The notes beneath the pieces were generated by a model. That model did no database searches. It worked only from the letters and a program-made list of their open reading frames with translations, and was not told the DNA's origin. Made by a program: the position numbers and the translations under genes. From assembly GCF_964340395.1 (NCBI RefSeq), contig NC_135567.1, positions 5,435,899 to 5,499,898 of the forward strand: a DNA stretch of 64,000 nt, given 5' to 3'. Every line of letters begins with the position of its first letter. Positions within the stretch are counted from its first letter, which is position 1. This document shows, in pieces, positions 46,014 to 57,601 of the stretch. The stretch is from Glandiceps talaboti (taxonomy: Eukaryota > Hemichordata > Enteropneusta > Spengelidae).

Positions 46014-46353
46014 CAAGCTCAGTGTATATTCAAGCTCAGTGTATATTCAAGCTCAGTGTATATTCAAGCTCAGTGTATATTCAAGCTCAGTGTATATTCA
46101 AGCTCAGAGTATATTCAAGCTCAGTGTATATTCAAGCTCAGTGTATATTCAAGCTCAGTGTATATTCAAGCTCAGTGTATATTCAAGCTCAGAGTATATT
46201 CAAGCTCAGTGTATATTCAAGCTCAGAGTATATTCAAGCTCAGTGTATATTCAAGCTCAGTGTATATTCAAGCTCAGTGTATATTCAAGCTCAGAGTATA
46301 TTCAAGCTCAGAGTATATTCAAGCTCAGAGTATATTCAAGCTCAGTGTATATT
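46014..46353 (+). repeat. 17-bp minisatellite, 20 copies, two unit types
   Basis: The unit is caagctcagtgtatatt or caagctcagagtatatt. In order the T/A variants run TTTTTATTTTATATTTAAAT. There are no indels. Because 17 is not a multiple of three and the unit lacks stops in any plus frame, three overlapping long frames (SSVYIQAQCIFKL-type peptides) arise. They are artefacts. Confidence 0.95.
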
Positions 46354-46519
46354 TCATTCCCGATACTTACCAACAAAAGTTTGTAACCAGGACTAAAGTC
46401 GAGATACAGAATTATGCAAAAAACAAAAATGCTATATATCTCAATGTCTCAAAGCACTATAGATATGATGCAAGTGTCTGTACATTTGTCTTAGTGGACT
46501 GGTAACTCACTGATACATA

Positions 46520-47661
46520 TGTTTTTAGATAAAGGGTGGTCATATCACATTTTGAGGTTTTACATACTGTTAAAGGATTGTTGACAATGCTTCTCCTGTT
46601 GCTTCTAGATAGTATTTATTATATAGATTCTAGTCTATAAGGATGTTGTTTTCATAGTTTTTTTCTCATTACAAATATTTCAGACAGATTTTGTGCGAGA
46701 AATCATTAATCTTTCTGATTAGTCAATTTTTTTTTATTTTGTTGAGGATTTCTGTGTGATAATTTGGATATTCATGGTAGAAATTAAGTTGAAATTGTCA
46801 GTATTTTCAAATTCCTGGGTATTCATCTTTCACATCGACAGTTTTAGCAAGAAAATACTGAACACCTCATAAAGAAAGCACAACAGTATCTTTATCTTAT
46901 CAAACACCTACATTTAAGGACATTTCAAACGAGTCATGGTTGTAATTTAAAGCTTTTTTTGAAATTGTTTCATGTTAATCCTGATATTTTGTTAATCCTG
47001 ATATTTTGTTAAACCTGTGATTTATGCATAGGTTTAGCCTATGTTTTATTATCTATATACATAATTTTATATAAAACAAAACCAATCTATGAGATCTATC
47101 CTGAAAATTAGAATGATATATAATATCTGGCAATTATTTTTAAAATCCAATATTCGTATAAAACTTGAACGTATTAATTATCTGGAAATAAGTCTACATG
47201 TTCTAGTCTTTTGGAAAACAGTTATTATCAGATGTCAAATGATATATCTTTATGCTAATTAAAGGCTAACTCACTTATCCGTAATTTTTCATATTCAATT
47301 TGATTTTAGACTCAAAGAGAGTAACAATATTTTAATTACAGCATCTTTATCTGATTTTGTGATTTTTTTACAGTAAAGTTTAGAAAGGATTCTTGATGCA
47401 TTGCTTTTAACTATGTACTGTAAATTAAACTTTTTTTCTTCTTTTTTTCTTTGTTTTTGTGAAATGTTATTAGTTTATGAGCTGGTTCTTAAAATAAATC
47501 ATTATTACTATTATTTTCATTTATTATCATTAGTTACTATACTAATTATAGTTATTATCATAGTGGTGTGTAGAACAGACCAGTGGTGTTTTACCGCTGT
47601 TACGGAATACAGAACACTGACATGCTCACATTACAACAATGTGTGTGGAGGTATACTATAA
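46520..47661. other. Unassigned AT-rich stretch
   Basis: No exon or repeat recognised. The frame at 47401-47661 is low-complexity. Confidence 0.4.
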
Positions 47662-47795
47662 AGTGCTACTTAATGACCAGCCCACTGCACTCATCTCAGC
47701 CCGGCGTCATACCACATGGAGCCCAGGAATGGTGTTATAAACAAACAAACAAACAAACAAACAAACAAACAAACAAACAAACAAATAAATAAAAC

Positions 47796-47826
<31 letters not shown>

Positions 47827-48390
47827 AAACAGAAAAAACTAAATAAATATACATGAGATTCTAAAGTAATGGATAACTATCAATAAACATATATGTATGT
47901 ATATACCGGTCTCTGAATGAGAAAATATAGGATATGTTTCTATATATACCATCTATATGTTGTTAGTATAAATAGGATATATAGAAACAAATAGTCTATT
48001 ATTTCAATAGTATACAGACATGTATATACATATAGACATGTTTATAGACAGTTATCCATGAGTTTAACATATTTCATTTACCCATACATATTTATTTATT
48101 CTTTATTTATTGATTTGTTTGTTTGTTTGTTTGTTTGTTTGTTCGTTAGATTGCAACACAGTTCCTGGGTTCCCTGTGCACAAACATGAAGTACATATAG
48201 TGGGTTCTTACCTGTGTCATTCATAATTTCAGTACTAAACTGATAATTTACTTAAACCCCAATTTGTTCTTGTTTTATAACATACACATAATGTATTTAA
48301 TTTTGTTCCACACATTTTTGCTCTGGCATTTTTTAATAAGACTGTTGATATTACATTGCACCAGGCCTTGATATCATTGAGTTGAGCCCC
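47662..48390 (+). repeat. Dispersed repeat H, copy 2
   Basis: Partner of 42525-43204. This copy has an extra block of about 90 bp (about 48039-48145), ending in (ATTT)(GTTT)n, the inverse of the (AAAC)n(AAAT)n at 47738-47825. The transcript could fold on itself. Confidence 0.9.
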
Positions 48391-48480
48391 CCCCCCCCCC
48401 ACTGCCAATTTCAAAAACTGGGTGACCACCCCCCACCAATCCACTGCCCCCCCCCTCCCCCCAGGCCGAAGAAACTGACC
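48386..48480. repeat. C-run-rich block, inverted relative at 11.4 kb
   Basis: Several C-runs surround actgccaatttcaaaaactgg and ccaatccactgcc. The reverse complement resembles 11385-11460. Confidence 0.7.
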
Positions 48481-48793
48481 GGTCCCTAATACAACCTTGA
48501 ATGAGATCTGTTCAAGCATGTCTGAGTTATGGCTTTGACAGGGAAAATTTGCAAACAAAATGGCTGCTAGGCGGCCATATTGGATCACATCATGAAAAAA
48601 ATTGATGTGCATATGTATGCTATTGTATGTTGCACCCTGTACCAAGTTTGAAAAAAATTGGTCCAGGCATCTTCAAGAAACGGCTCTGGACGGACGGACG
48701 GACGGATGCACGCACGGAAGCTCGGATGCACGGACAGACAGAACCCAATCCATAAGTCCTCGTCCCGGACTTCGTCTGGCGGAGACTAATAAT
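48481..48793 (+). mobile_element. Family B element
   Basis: It contains a short foldback (atggctgc tag gcggccat near 48560), catatgtatgctattgtatg, tggtccaggcatcttcaag, an (ACGG)n tract (48687-48707), and a 3' end ggacttcgtctggcggagac taataa. Its end module also finishes the hybrid at 22268-23182. The frames here, arginine-rich on the minus strand, are artefacts. Confidence 0.72.
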
Positions 48794-49397
48794 GGGGACT
48801 TCAGTAACATAGACATACACAATGGGTTCTCTTTGCCGTATCCAATTGGTTCAGTAATATTAACAATGTTCTGTAGTCTAATATATTCCAAGCATTCTAA
48901 CTTCTAGCATTCTACAAAGTAGGTGGCCATCTAGAAGGGAACTTCAGCTTCTTATACTAAAGTTTTACTGTTACAGTCCCACATATACATTACTTGCTAT
49001 ATGAGTCACTGCCAAGTTCCTGTAGAGCGTATACTACACATACTACTATACAGTTGGTTAACTCACACTTGCATCTAACATACAAATATGCATCCTACTA
49101 CAAGTGACCACGTTTGTCAGTTCTGCTGCTGTCTGCTACTTTCTACTAGTTGTACTACACAGTTCAGCTGGACAAGTACTTTTTGGCCACTACTAAACTA
49201 CTCTTGTTGTATACGTTGACATCATACTGGTTCCAAGTTCATTGCACAGATCGTTTCACTTCTTAAATACTCATAATTTGGTGAGAGAGTCCCCCAGCAG
49301 ACATCACCAGACAATAAATGGCGAAACAGCTAAATTCAACTCTAGTGAGTGTCCAATCAAGTATCTGGTTACAAAAGCACGTCAAAATATAACTCTA
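48794..49397. other. Unassigned stretch
   Basis: No exon or repeat recognised before the duplicated intron segment. Confidence 0.4.
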
Positions 49398-49830
49398 TAG
49401 AATTTCTATAGTTGTCTACAAAATATCTATAAAATCTTTTTGTAAGGGGAGCTGATTTTTAATGAAAATATGCCAGTACTTACCTGATCAAGTTGATAAA
49501 TTATAGTAAAAATATTCTCTGAAAAATCAATCAACATCACATTGGGATGTGTGTACATGTCACAGACTAGATAAATAATATATTAGTCATCAAAAATTAA
49601 CTTACGATATCAACTGCATTTACTTTGGCCTTAGCTTCCAGCAACAATTTACAGATATCCAAATGCCCTTCCCCAGCTCCATAATGTAGACTTGTCCTCT
49701 TGCGCTATAATTAAAAGACACATTATGTATTAATCCTCCTGTTATAATATTGCAATGTATTATATTTATATGTGTAAAATTACTTGAAATGTTTCCCAAG
49801 TCTTATTATTATTATATATATATAGATTGG
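49398..49830 (-). repeat. Ankyrin exon duplication unit, copy 2
   Basis: Homologous to 1226-1680 including intron on both sides of the exon. Confidence 0.8.
49606..49704 (-). CDS. Ankyrin-repeat exon (33 residues, phase 0)
   Basis: On the minus strand the exon reads RKRTSLHYGAGEGHLDICKL and then LLEAKAKVNAVDI. This is a full ankyrin repeat with the TSLH-GA opening, the GHLDIC-LLLEA helix pair and the final VNA-D loop. Acceptor (attatag|cgc) and donor (atc|gtaag) sit at codon boundaries. It differs from the exon at 1428-1526 mainly in the variable surface positions (AGEGH versus AFKGY; KAKVNAVDI versus GAQVNEVDG), the usual pattern for repeats in one protein. As the upstream of the two on the minus strand, it could be spliced straight to the exon at 1526. 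No stop or frame damage is seen. Confidence 0.85.
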
Positions 49831-50513
49831 TTAATGTTCACATAGAAAAAACTATGTATTTAAAATTTGACGTTATTTGTATTTATTACATGGAATGTGT
49901 ACTGTAAAAGTATTTATTTTGATAAAATACCTGTCAGAAGTCATTATAAGAATTAATGATATTTTTGGTAAAATCACAAACATTCCTAGACATGCACCTC
50001 AATAATATTCCTTGCCATACTGTGTTCAAAATGGTCAAATGTGTCAATCACAGTACCATGTTCTGTGTGGTTCTTAACGCATATTGTTACAGTGAACTTG
50101 TACTTCTAAAAATAAATAGATTCTGTCATTTACATGACATCACATTGTTTGGAACCAGAAAAAAACGTTTGGGTATAATAATGTATCTGTTAAAACATTT
50201 GTGATAGTGATGTTTTGTTGTTGTTGTTGTTGTTGTTGTTGTTTTATTTGGTTTTCACCACATCCTTCTAAAGTTCAGACTGTTCTGTGGTGCAACCTCT
50301 GTCATCAAAACCAAGTACATGTCATACAGATTCTTGTATTCAACCATTAACCTTCTGGTACATGTCCATTACAATGAGTGTGTAGAATTAATGATACAAA
50401 AAATACTGATGGTCAAATCATTTTAAAGGCAGATGGAACACTACAAGTATGACGTGTACAATGATATTTTAAGCATACCAAATATCATAAGATAAATTTT
50501 AGACGTAAGTATT

Positions 50514-50547
<34 letters not shown>

Positions 50548-51702
50548 TTCACCATGCCTATAGCACTGTCAACTCTAGTTATTCCATGTTACAGAGAAAT
50601 ATCTTACTTAAAGACATCAAATTGGAATGAGTGTTTCATAGGAACTAGCTTAATTTGCAAAAAATTATAGTAAATTAAGGACAACAAATGTTTATTTTCA
50701 GTGAGCTGTTTTTTGATAATGACCAAGAAAAGAACTATAAATATCAATACATAAATGTGCATTGATCAGAAAATTCAAAATGTTTTACTACATTTTTTTT
50801 TAAAAATCCCATAATTCTGATAAATAACATGTTTTTGACAGCTCAATCATGAGAATAAAGTGCTCTTGTCAGAACATAACTACAATGTCCATTACTGAAA
50901 ATGGTATTTTGCCAAATGTTACAAGAATTGTATGATGGAAGAAGAATTCAGAATTCAGACCTCTTTTGGAAACATCTGGAAGAATATTACTGTCTTGGAA
51001 AACTATTGATTGTAAGAAAAAACACTGTATAACTTCACAAGTTTCTTGGTAAATTCTCAAGAGAATGTATAAAAATGCCAAGATACCTTCTGACTTTATG
51101 CATGACTGTGTTCTTCTTTCAGAAACTAACTATGACAACAATCTCTGCTGTAATGTCTACATGTGAATATGAAGAACTTCCAAAATTACTAATTCTTGCA
51201 ATTCTGGTAGTAGCTCAGACAACAATTTCCAACACAGGAATTGTTATATTATGAAAACGTTTCTTTAATTTGAGTAGTATAAGAACTGATGGGACCAGCA
51301 CCTTTGCTAGAAAACACAATACACAATAAATGTGCTAGTCTGATTCTCTACTGCAATTATTTGGAACGTGTGATTTTCATAACTTTGTATTTTCGCCAAG
51401 TTAAATTACGTATTCCATTTTCAATATACATGGGTATCTACAAAATTAAAGACATATTTTGAAAGGATTATTTTTAGCCCCCCCCCCCCCACTAAATGGA
51501 TAGAAAACTGTCATTTAGGTAACCCTTGATCGGATCACCTACATTCTCAAACCTTAGACAAACAGTTCACTTTTCACCTTTGGTCACAGTTATGAAAGAA
51601 ACACAAAGTGATAAACATAGGTAGGCCAAACAATTATACCAGTTTCTGTTTGATTCAGTATTATTTATGAAATAATAATTGCAAAATGTTAAATGCTTCC
51701 TT
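49831..51702. other. Largely unassigned stretch with simple repeats
   Basis: (TTG)n lies at about 50216-50243. (CA)n at about 50518-50545 is followed by a family A tail fragment (tttcaccatgcctatagcact, to about 50570). A C-run lies at about 51480-51490. The frames at 49956-50204 (+) and 50869-51081 (-) lack family motifs. Confidence 0.5.
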
Positions 51703-51870
51703 ATGTACATTGTATATCTTAGTAACAAGTGAAGGTCCAAGTACAAAATATATATTGGAAATCTTATTAACCAGTGAAGGTCTAAGTACAAAATATATAT
51801 TGTATATCTTAGTAAACATTCAAGGTCTGAGAACAAAATGTACTTTGTATGACCTAATATACAAGCAAAA
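51703..51870 (+). repeat. 45-bp minisatellite, about 3.5 copies
   Basis: Successive atctta-ta markers at 51716, 51761 and 51806 are exactly 45 bp apart, each unit with gtgaaggtc-aagtacaaaat and atatattg. As 45 is a multiple of three, the minus strand has a periodic 15-residue hydrophobic frame (YILYLDLH). Confidence 0.88.
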
Positions 51871-51904
51871 CAGAGACTGCTGAGGTCAAGAATTTGACCT
51901 TCAC

Positions 51905-52250
51905 TGTTGAGAACATTTAGAGATGAAGATCTCAATATGAATGGATTTCAGTATTGGTCATATCCTTGTCTTGGTGGATGTTCTACAAGATTGGACAGTC
52001 ACTGATCATCAGAGTTAGTGTTACCTAATGTTTGACAGGAGGCCACTGAAGACCAAGAGAGAGTGAGAAGGGTGTGGTGGAGATCGAGAGATACATGTGT
52101 ATGCTTGTATAAATTTAACCTTCACAGGTAAGAACATTAAGAGATGGATGGAGATTTCAATATGAATGCATTTCAGTGTTGGTTGCGTTGGCGATGGACA
52201 ACACTGGACACATTAAAGATGTAGTGTTATTTAGTATTTGGATCCTTTGG
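51905..52250 (+). repeat. Direct duplication, about 220-bp spacing
   Basis: 51911-52050 and 52131-52250 share gaacatt-agagatg, atatgaatg-atttcagt-ttgg and tagtgtta-ct/tta. Confidence 0.65.
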
Positions 52251-52569
52251 GTTACAGTGTGTTGCAGTGTCAAGTCAATCTAGTGAAAATTTTGGCCTAA
52301 CCTTGAACTAACTGCAACAGAAATTATTTTAGTGCATCTTGCTCAGAATTTTATACTGAACAACATATCAAAAGTCTAGAGAAATCTACTTGTAGGGCTA
52401 AAAATGAGTTTTGAATAATTAGCATAATTATAAAATACTCTGTATGTAAAAACCCATGCAAGTAACAAGTCTATGGATAGCTCTGAGGATGGGTAATAAT
52501 TGCTCTCACTAGTATTTTGACTGGAACCTAATAAAGATGTGTTAAGTACAAATATACAGCCAGGAATAC

Positions 52570-52865
52570 CTACATGTATCAAGTCACCACCTGTTTGACT
52601 AAACCTTACCACCAGTAACTTTACTAGTGACCTGAGATGGAGCATCAACTCAGGATCGTTTCACAGAACAGTCTGTTGATAATTTTGTAGGATCCTTTGG
52701 TTGCAGTCTGTGTGTTACCTTGGGTACACTAGTATTAAACTTGTCTGATCAAGTCACCATCTGTTAGACTTAATTACCACCAGTAACTTTACAAAGTTTA
52801 CGAGTGACCTGAGATCAAGTGTCAATTCATGGCCGATTCACCCAACACTCTATCAACTATGTATA
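52570..52865 (+). repeat. Direct duplication, about 174-bp spacing
   Basis: 52570-52690 and 52745-52855 share atcaagtcacca-ctgtt-gact, taccaccagtaactttac and gtgacctgagat. Same orientation. Confidence 0.8.
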
Positions 52866-52949
52866 CTACAACAAGATTATCTATAGTATAACTGGGAGTG
52901 CCCTATCATCCAAATAAATAACATTAACTAAGACTGAGTGCCCCTATCA

Positions 52950-53318
52950 TCTATTGGGACTGAGTTGTGTGGTTCCGGTTACATTCAAGATGGAGTAGAT
53001 AGATTTATTATTTTAGTATATTTTTTTTTCTGTATGAGTGTCTTGTTCAGGTTTTCCATTGTTTTCCAAATGGTCTCTGTGTTGTTTATTTCTTCCTATC
53101 AGATTTACAGCCATAACAGATTAGAAGAACAGTTTTATTTTGTCTTTTTAAGTTAAAGTCAGTTTCCAGGTTCATTATTTCTTGTGAGACTTCACAGTTT
53201 TTGCAACTTTATTATTTTTTCTCGAATACATAAAAAAAGTTTAGGTTCTGCGGTGAAAGCTAGGTGGGTGGTTGGGTAACCGGAACCAAACAATTATTTT
53301 TATTTGGCCTCATCCTCA
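52950..53318 (-). mobile_element. Harbinger-like MITE, inverted copy
   Basis: The plus-strand end at 53318 (aaccggaaccaaacaatta to tttggcc) is the reverse complement of the start of the MITE at 14892. The other end has gtgtggttccggttacattcaa, matching its 3' terminus inverted. The frame at 52938-53156 lies inside it and has no family motif. No clear TTA pair was found. Confidence 0.8.
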
Positions 53319-53965
53319 TGTACATCCTGTACTACACAATGCATATATTACAAATCTATCTGGGTGAGACTGAGACAGTGAGAGTGAAATGAAACAAAAA
53401 TTAATATCCAGTAGTAGTAGTAGTAGTAGTAGTAGTAACAGAATGACATGATAAACTACATCTCAAGAAGTGTTTTTTTCTAAAGAACTACTGATTTATA
53501 CTCAGGTATTTCATAGGGGGTTCCATTATTTATTTCAAGATATCATAACTTTACTAGATTAAGGCACCTAGTTTCCAGCAAAATGAATGCACATGATACT
53601 AGCGATATGCAACTCTATGAAATTTTACTATATTAAGACCTCAATTACTGGGGTTTCCATAAAAAATAATGTACACAATACTAGTATGCAACTCTATGTA
53701 AATTTTACCAGATGTCCCCCATCTTGTTTATGCACATTTGCTGCATAGAGATTTGGTTATCTTTTCGCTAAGTTACTTGACTGTCTGGAAACCATGGTAA
53801 CAAAAATGGGGAAATATCACAAAACTGGCAGAGTTTTCCATATATTTTACCATGGCAATATATTTGTTGGCGAGTGTATGTCAATTACAGCAACCATGCT
53901 TTGTTTTGTGATGTTTTCCACCTGACCAACCAACCAACCAACCAACCAACCAACCATTCCTGCCA
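53319..53965. other. Unassigned stretch with (AGT)n and (ACCA)n tracts
   Basis: (AGT)n lies at about 53410-53438 and (ACCA)n at about 53923-53955. Otherwise nothing recognised. Confidence 0.6.
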
Positions 53966-54181
53966 TTGTCTCACATCACTCATCTTAATTCATACCCTGC
54001 TGTATATAGGTTACATAGGCTGACAGACCCCTTGCATAGATACTATGATGAATACAAGACAGTGTCAACATGTTCTCCTGAATGGCTAGTAGATGGCTTT
54101 ACAAACTATCAATACCTGTTTGGGGGTCAGCGACCAATTTTACAGGTCACCTATACTTTTCATCACTTCCCAAGGGAATAG
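53966..54181 (+). other. 71-residue open frame of unknown nature
   Basis: The frame MSHITHLNSYPAVYRLHRLT... includes EWLVDGFTNYQYLFGGQRPI. Composition is more protein-like than the repeat-derived frames nearby. The VxxSPEWLVDGF pattern is faintly BRCT-like, but it is too short to assign. It ends just before the DR1 repeat. It may be a real exon or a chance frame. Confidence 0.25.
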
Positions 54182-54188
54182 AAAAATT

Positions 54189-54435
54189 ATTCTGTGTATA
54201 ATAACTAACAAAAAACCTGTATGCATGTCTATTTGACCTTTGACCTAACATCTCATTTGACCTTTGACCTTATCAGTTGTATGTTTAGTACACAGCTTTG
54301 CATGTTTTGTCTATACATATATAGTAAACAGCTGACTGTCTAAGTTCACTAAGTGACCGTCCATGTAATTTTAGTTCAAATAAAATGTTTTAATATTTCA
54401 TAGGTATTTGATTAGCCTGTGATCAGAAGGGGTTA
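54189..54435 (+). repeat. Repeat with two perfect DR1 motifs, copy 2
   Basis: Almost identical to 34349-34597. The DR1 sites are at 54234-54246 and 54258-54270. It lacks the 30-bp minisatellite. Confidence 0.88.
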
Positions 54436-54984
54436 GATATTTTTAAAACATGGTTTGAATGCTGTCAGACATGTAAAGGGACTGGAATCAATTGGTTTAA
54501 AAGAAGTAATCCCACTGCTTCCACCACATTGAAAGTTTTAAAGGCATTGGTTATTTCTCCAACTACTACTACCACAGTATATTTGTGTCAACTCATTGCA
54601 TTAATCAGTACCTGTGTTTGGATTTCAATGGCTGAGTTGCAGGCCAGAACATTAACTCCAAAATACTAGTTGGCTCCAAATGTTGTCGTTGGGACTGTCA
54701 ACATATCTAAACATTATCCCTAATACCTTACCCAACTGTTCCCGTTTTACTCCTGTGAGACCAACTTCTCTCCTCACAACTGATAATTAATTCACTATAT
54801 GCCATATGGTTGTCAGCAGCGGTTTGATGACATGGTTTGATATAATGATACCTATAACCCTAAACAAAAATTTAAGGCAACATTGGGTTGTTCATTACCA
54901 TGGTTACAAGGGTGATATAGTAAAAGTGAAATAACAATGCAAATATAATATTAATTTTTAGGGCTCACTAATTGAGCACCTCAT
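54436..54984. other. Unassigned stretch
   Basis: No exon or repeat recognised. Confidence 0.4.
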
Positions 54985-55190
54985 ACCCATAGCTAAACAC
55001 AATATTAATTTTTGAGGGTCACTAAGTATTCACTTACTGGCTATTTCGCATGGTGTTTGCATACAATGCGGAGCAATAGGATGTCAACAACACAAAATAA
55101 TGCTAAGCTAGACAATACAGTTTAAGTCAAAGTGAAATGTGTTGCTCCCCTCATCTCATTTCCTAAAATATGGCCCTCCCCAAGAAATGA
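54985..55190 (+). repeat. Flank of family A copy, partner of 21.9 kb
   Basis: See 21935-22200. It lies just upstream of the family A start at 55201, as at the other locus. Confidence 0.85.
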
Positions 55191-55200
55191 TTTGTAAAAA

Positions 55201-56167
55201 TACCGCCAATGGCATTGTAGCACAACTGTACAGTTTTTAAAAATGTTTATCCATATGCTAGTCCATGCTAACAACAGGTATTCATTTGCTGAATGACTAC
55301 CCAGTTGCCTAGCCAACCATGTTGCTAACTTTGCAATATACGCTATCATTTGGCTGTTACTATGGGCGTTGTCATATTGTTAGATATATTTGCATACATT
55401 TTTGCATTTTTTGTTCACTTGTGTATGAATTCCTGATATTATCTTTGCAAAATATGTCATCATTTGGCTGTTGCTATGGGCGTGGTGTTCTTGTTAGACA
55501 TATTTGCATACATTTTTAAATGTTTATTCATTTATCTTTCAATTCCTGTTATCTTTTCAATATACGTGATTATTTGGCTGTTGCTATGGGCGTGGTCTTG
55601 TTGCTAGGCAAATTACGTACATTTTTGAATGTTTATTCAATTGTGTATTATTCCGTTATCTTTGTGAAATACACGACCGTTTGGATGTTGCTAAGGGCGT
55701 GGTCATGGTTGCTAGGGATATTTGCATACATTTTTTGAATGTTTACTCACTTGCCTACCAGATGTTATTATTTTTGACCAAAACATACTGCCATTTGGTT
55801 GTTGCTAAGGGCGTGGTCATGGTTGCCAGGGCCAATTGTGTCAAAATATTTTGAAGGAAATCTGCATAATAACACTTCTAGAAACATCTCACCAAGTTTC
55901 AGTCTCATTGACGAAGTAATTGGTGAGATAGAATTCTTTCACTCAAAATGAACATTTTCACACCTGTTTTGCATATCACTCATGACATCACTGTATGCTT
56001 AATATTTCTTCATCTATACATCCCTAGATGCATTCCCATTAAATTTCAGCCCAATCTGCTCAGTAGTTTTGGAATTATTGATTATTACACACACACATAC
56101 ACAGACAGACACCGCTCGATGCCTTTAGCACTACTGAACCTACATTGTAGTTCAGTTGTGCTAAAAA
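55201..56167 (+). mobile_element. Family A element, full copy
   Basis: Starts taccgccaatggcattgtagcac. Five or six 115-bp-type units follow, then one or two 3' units, a short (AC)n(AGAC)n, and the end tagcactactgaacctacat-gtagttcagttgtgctaaaaa. Confidence 0.9.
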
Positions 56168-56399
56168 GAGACCCCACCCCCTCCTAATTCCCCCAACCCT
56201 CCCCTTATTAATTACTGAAGGCTTCCTAATTTAACTTGTTTCATCTCTAATGTTCAATTTAATAAGATTTGTTTTTTAAAACTATATACAATAGAATCTA
56301 GTTATCCTGAAACAGCACTCTGGCTTGGTACAAATCTTATTCATATTGCTACATCGTACTATCACTCACAACAAAAATCCTACCAACATTACTATATAA
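56168..56399. other. Unassigned, probably upstream LINE sequence
   Basis: No domain motif is visible. The position before the LINE frame suggests degraded ORF2. Confidence 0.35.
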
Positions 56400-57462
56400 G
56401 CTATCTTTACATCTGGGTAAAACTGAGTCTATTTTATTTGCCTCCAAGAAACGTTTGCATACAACAAATAAAGTAAATGTGTGCAGTGTAATGGGAATGA
56501 GATTGAATCTAAGGTGAGTGTGTCATACTTGGGGGTTTCATTGGATCAGTCTTTATCTGGTGAGATTATAGCTTCTAGCGTGCTATCAAAATGCGCAAAC
56601 AAACTTAAATTTTTATACAGTAATACTCGATCTTTTAATCTGAAAACAAAGAAATTACTTGTCTCGGCTTTGATTCAGTGTCATTTCGACTATGCCTGTT
56701 CATCGCGGTACAGTGGTCTCACAAAGAAGTTGAAGGGTAGACTTAGCAAGTTCTGCAAAATAACATCATAAGATACATACTTAGTGCTGCTCCTAGAACA
56801 CACATTGGATATAATCAATTTAAACTTGTAGGTATGTTACCTGTAGAATTGAGGGTTGAGCAATTAAAACTCATATGTTCAACATCAAAAATCATTGTGC
56901 TCCTGAGTACTTATATTGCAATATAGAAATGGTCCATACACAGTCGGCACAGTTATAGAACAAGAGCGAGTGAACTGTCATGTGTAGTTCCAAGAGTCAG
57001 TGGTATGGGTGAGAGTTCATTCGCTTACACAGACATTGGTCTTTGGAATAGTCTCCCACTCTCAGTGAAACAATCTCATACAAAAAATAGTTTTAAAAAC
57101 CATGTCAAATCTTTTCTATGGAACAAATTAGAGGTTAAAGAACATAATATTTTGTAACTTTTTAGTCCTTCCTTTTTTGTAAATTGTGGGTGTAGTCAGT
57201 GTGTATTTTATAATTTTTTTTTTGTGCTCTGTCATCTGTATTACATTTAAAATTATTTTCATTTTGTTTGTTTGTTTGTTTGTTTGTTTGTGGTAGTTGT
57301 AACATTGTTGCCATGGTGTTTTGAATACCCCTATGAAGACCACATTGAAAATAAGTGTTTTTAAAAATACTTTTATGTGATATCATCGGTGATTTTTTAT
57401 CCTTGTATTTTAATATGTACTTGTATAAATTTTTACCCAAATAAAATCATATCATCATATCA
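56400..57462 (+). pseudogene. 5'-truncated LINE: end of ORF2, 3' UTR and tail
   Basis: The frame reads LSLHLGKTESILFASKKRLH, VSYLGVSLDQSLSGEI, NTRSFNLKTKKLLVSALIQC and HFDYACSSRYSGL. After a shift it reads IIRYILSAAPRTHIGYNQFK, GLWNSLPLSVKQSH and SFKNHVKSFLWNKL, ending at TAA 57155. KTE-ILF, YLGV-LDQSLSGE and WNSLP...SFK--LK--L are the post-palm and C-terminal landmarks of Jockey/CR1-type ORF2. The 3' UTR runs to an aataaaatcatatcatcatatc tail at about 57462, an ATCAT-type microsatellite typical of LINE 3' ends. The RT core is absent, so it is a 5'-truncated insertion. Confidence 0.87.
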
Positions 57463-57556
57463 TATGTGGTACATTTCTTTCTGTAAAATACTATTATTTT
57501 AGCATATCATCACCAACTAAGTATATATTGTTACTCAATATATATACTTATGTACA

Positions 57557-57567
57557 ATTAACATACA

Positions 57568-57601
<34 letters not shown>

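Noticed and set aside
46014-46353. CRISPR-like array
   Set aside because: Units are head to tail with no spacers, and the DNA is eukaryotic. It is a minisatellite.
45975-46505. 176-residue frame with SSVYIQAQCIFKL repeats
   Set aside because: Three overlapping plus frames are open through a 17-bp minisatellite with no stop in any frame. Not a gene.
48235-48907. Arginine- and glycine-rich frames on both strands
   Set aside because: They run across repeat H, C-runs and the (ACGG)n tract of family B. No conserved motif.
53990-54150. BRCT domain
   Set aside because: Only the short SPEWLVDGF string is suggestive. The preceding hydrophobic strands and glycine pair of a BRCT fold are not present.
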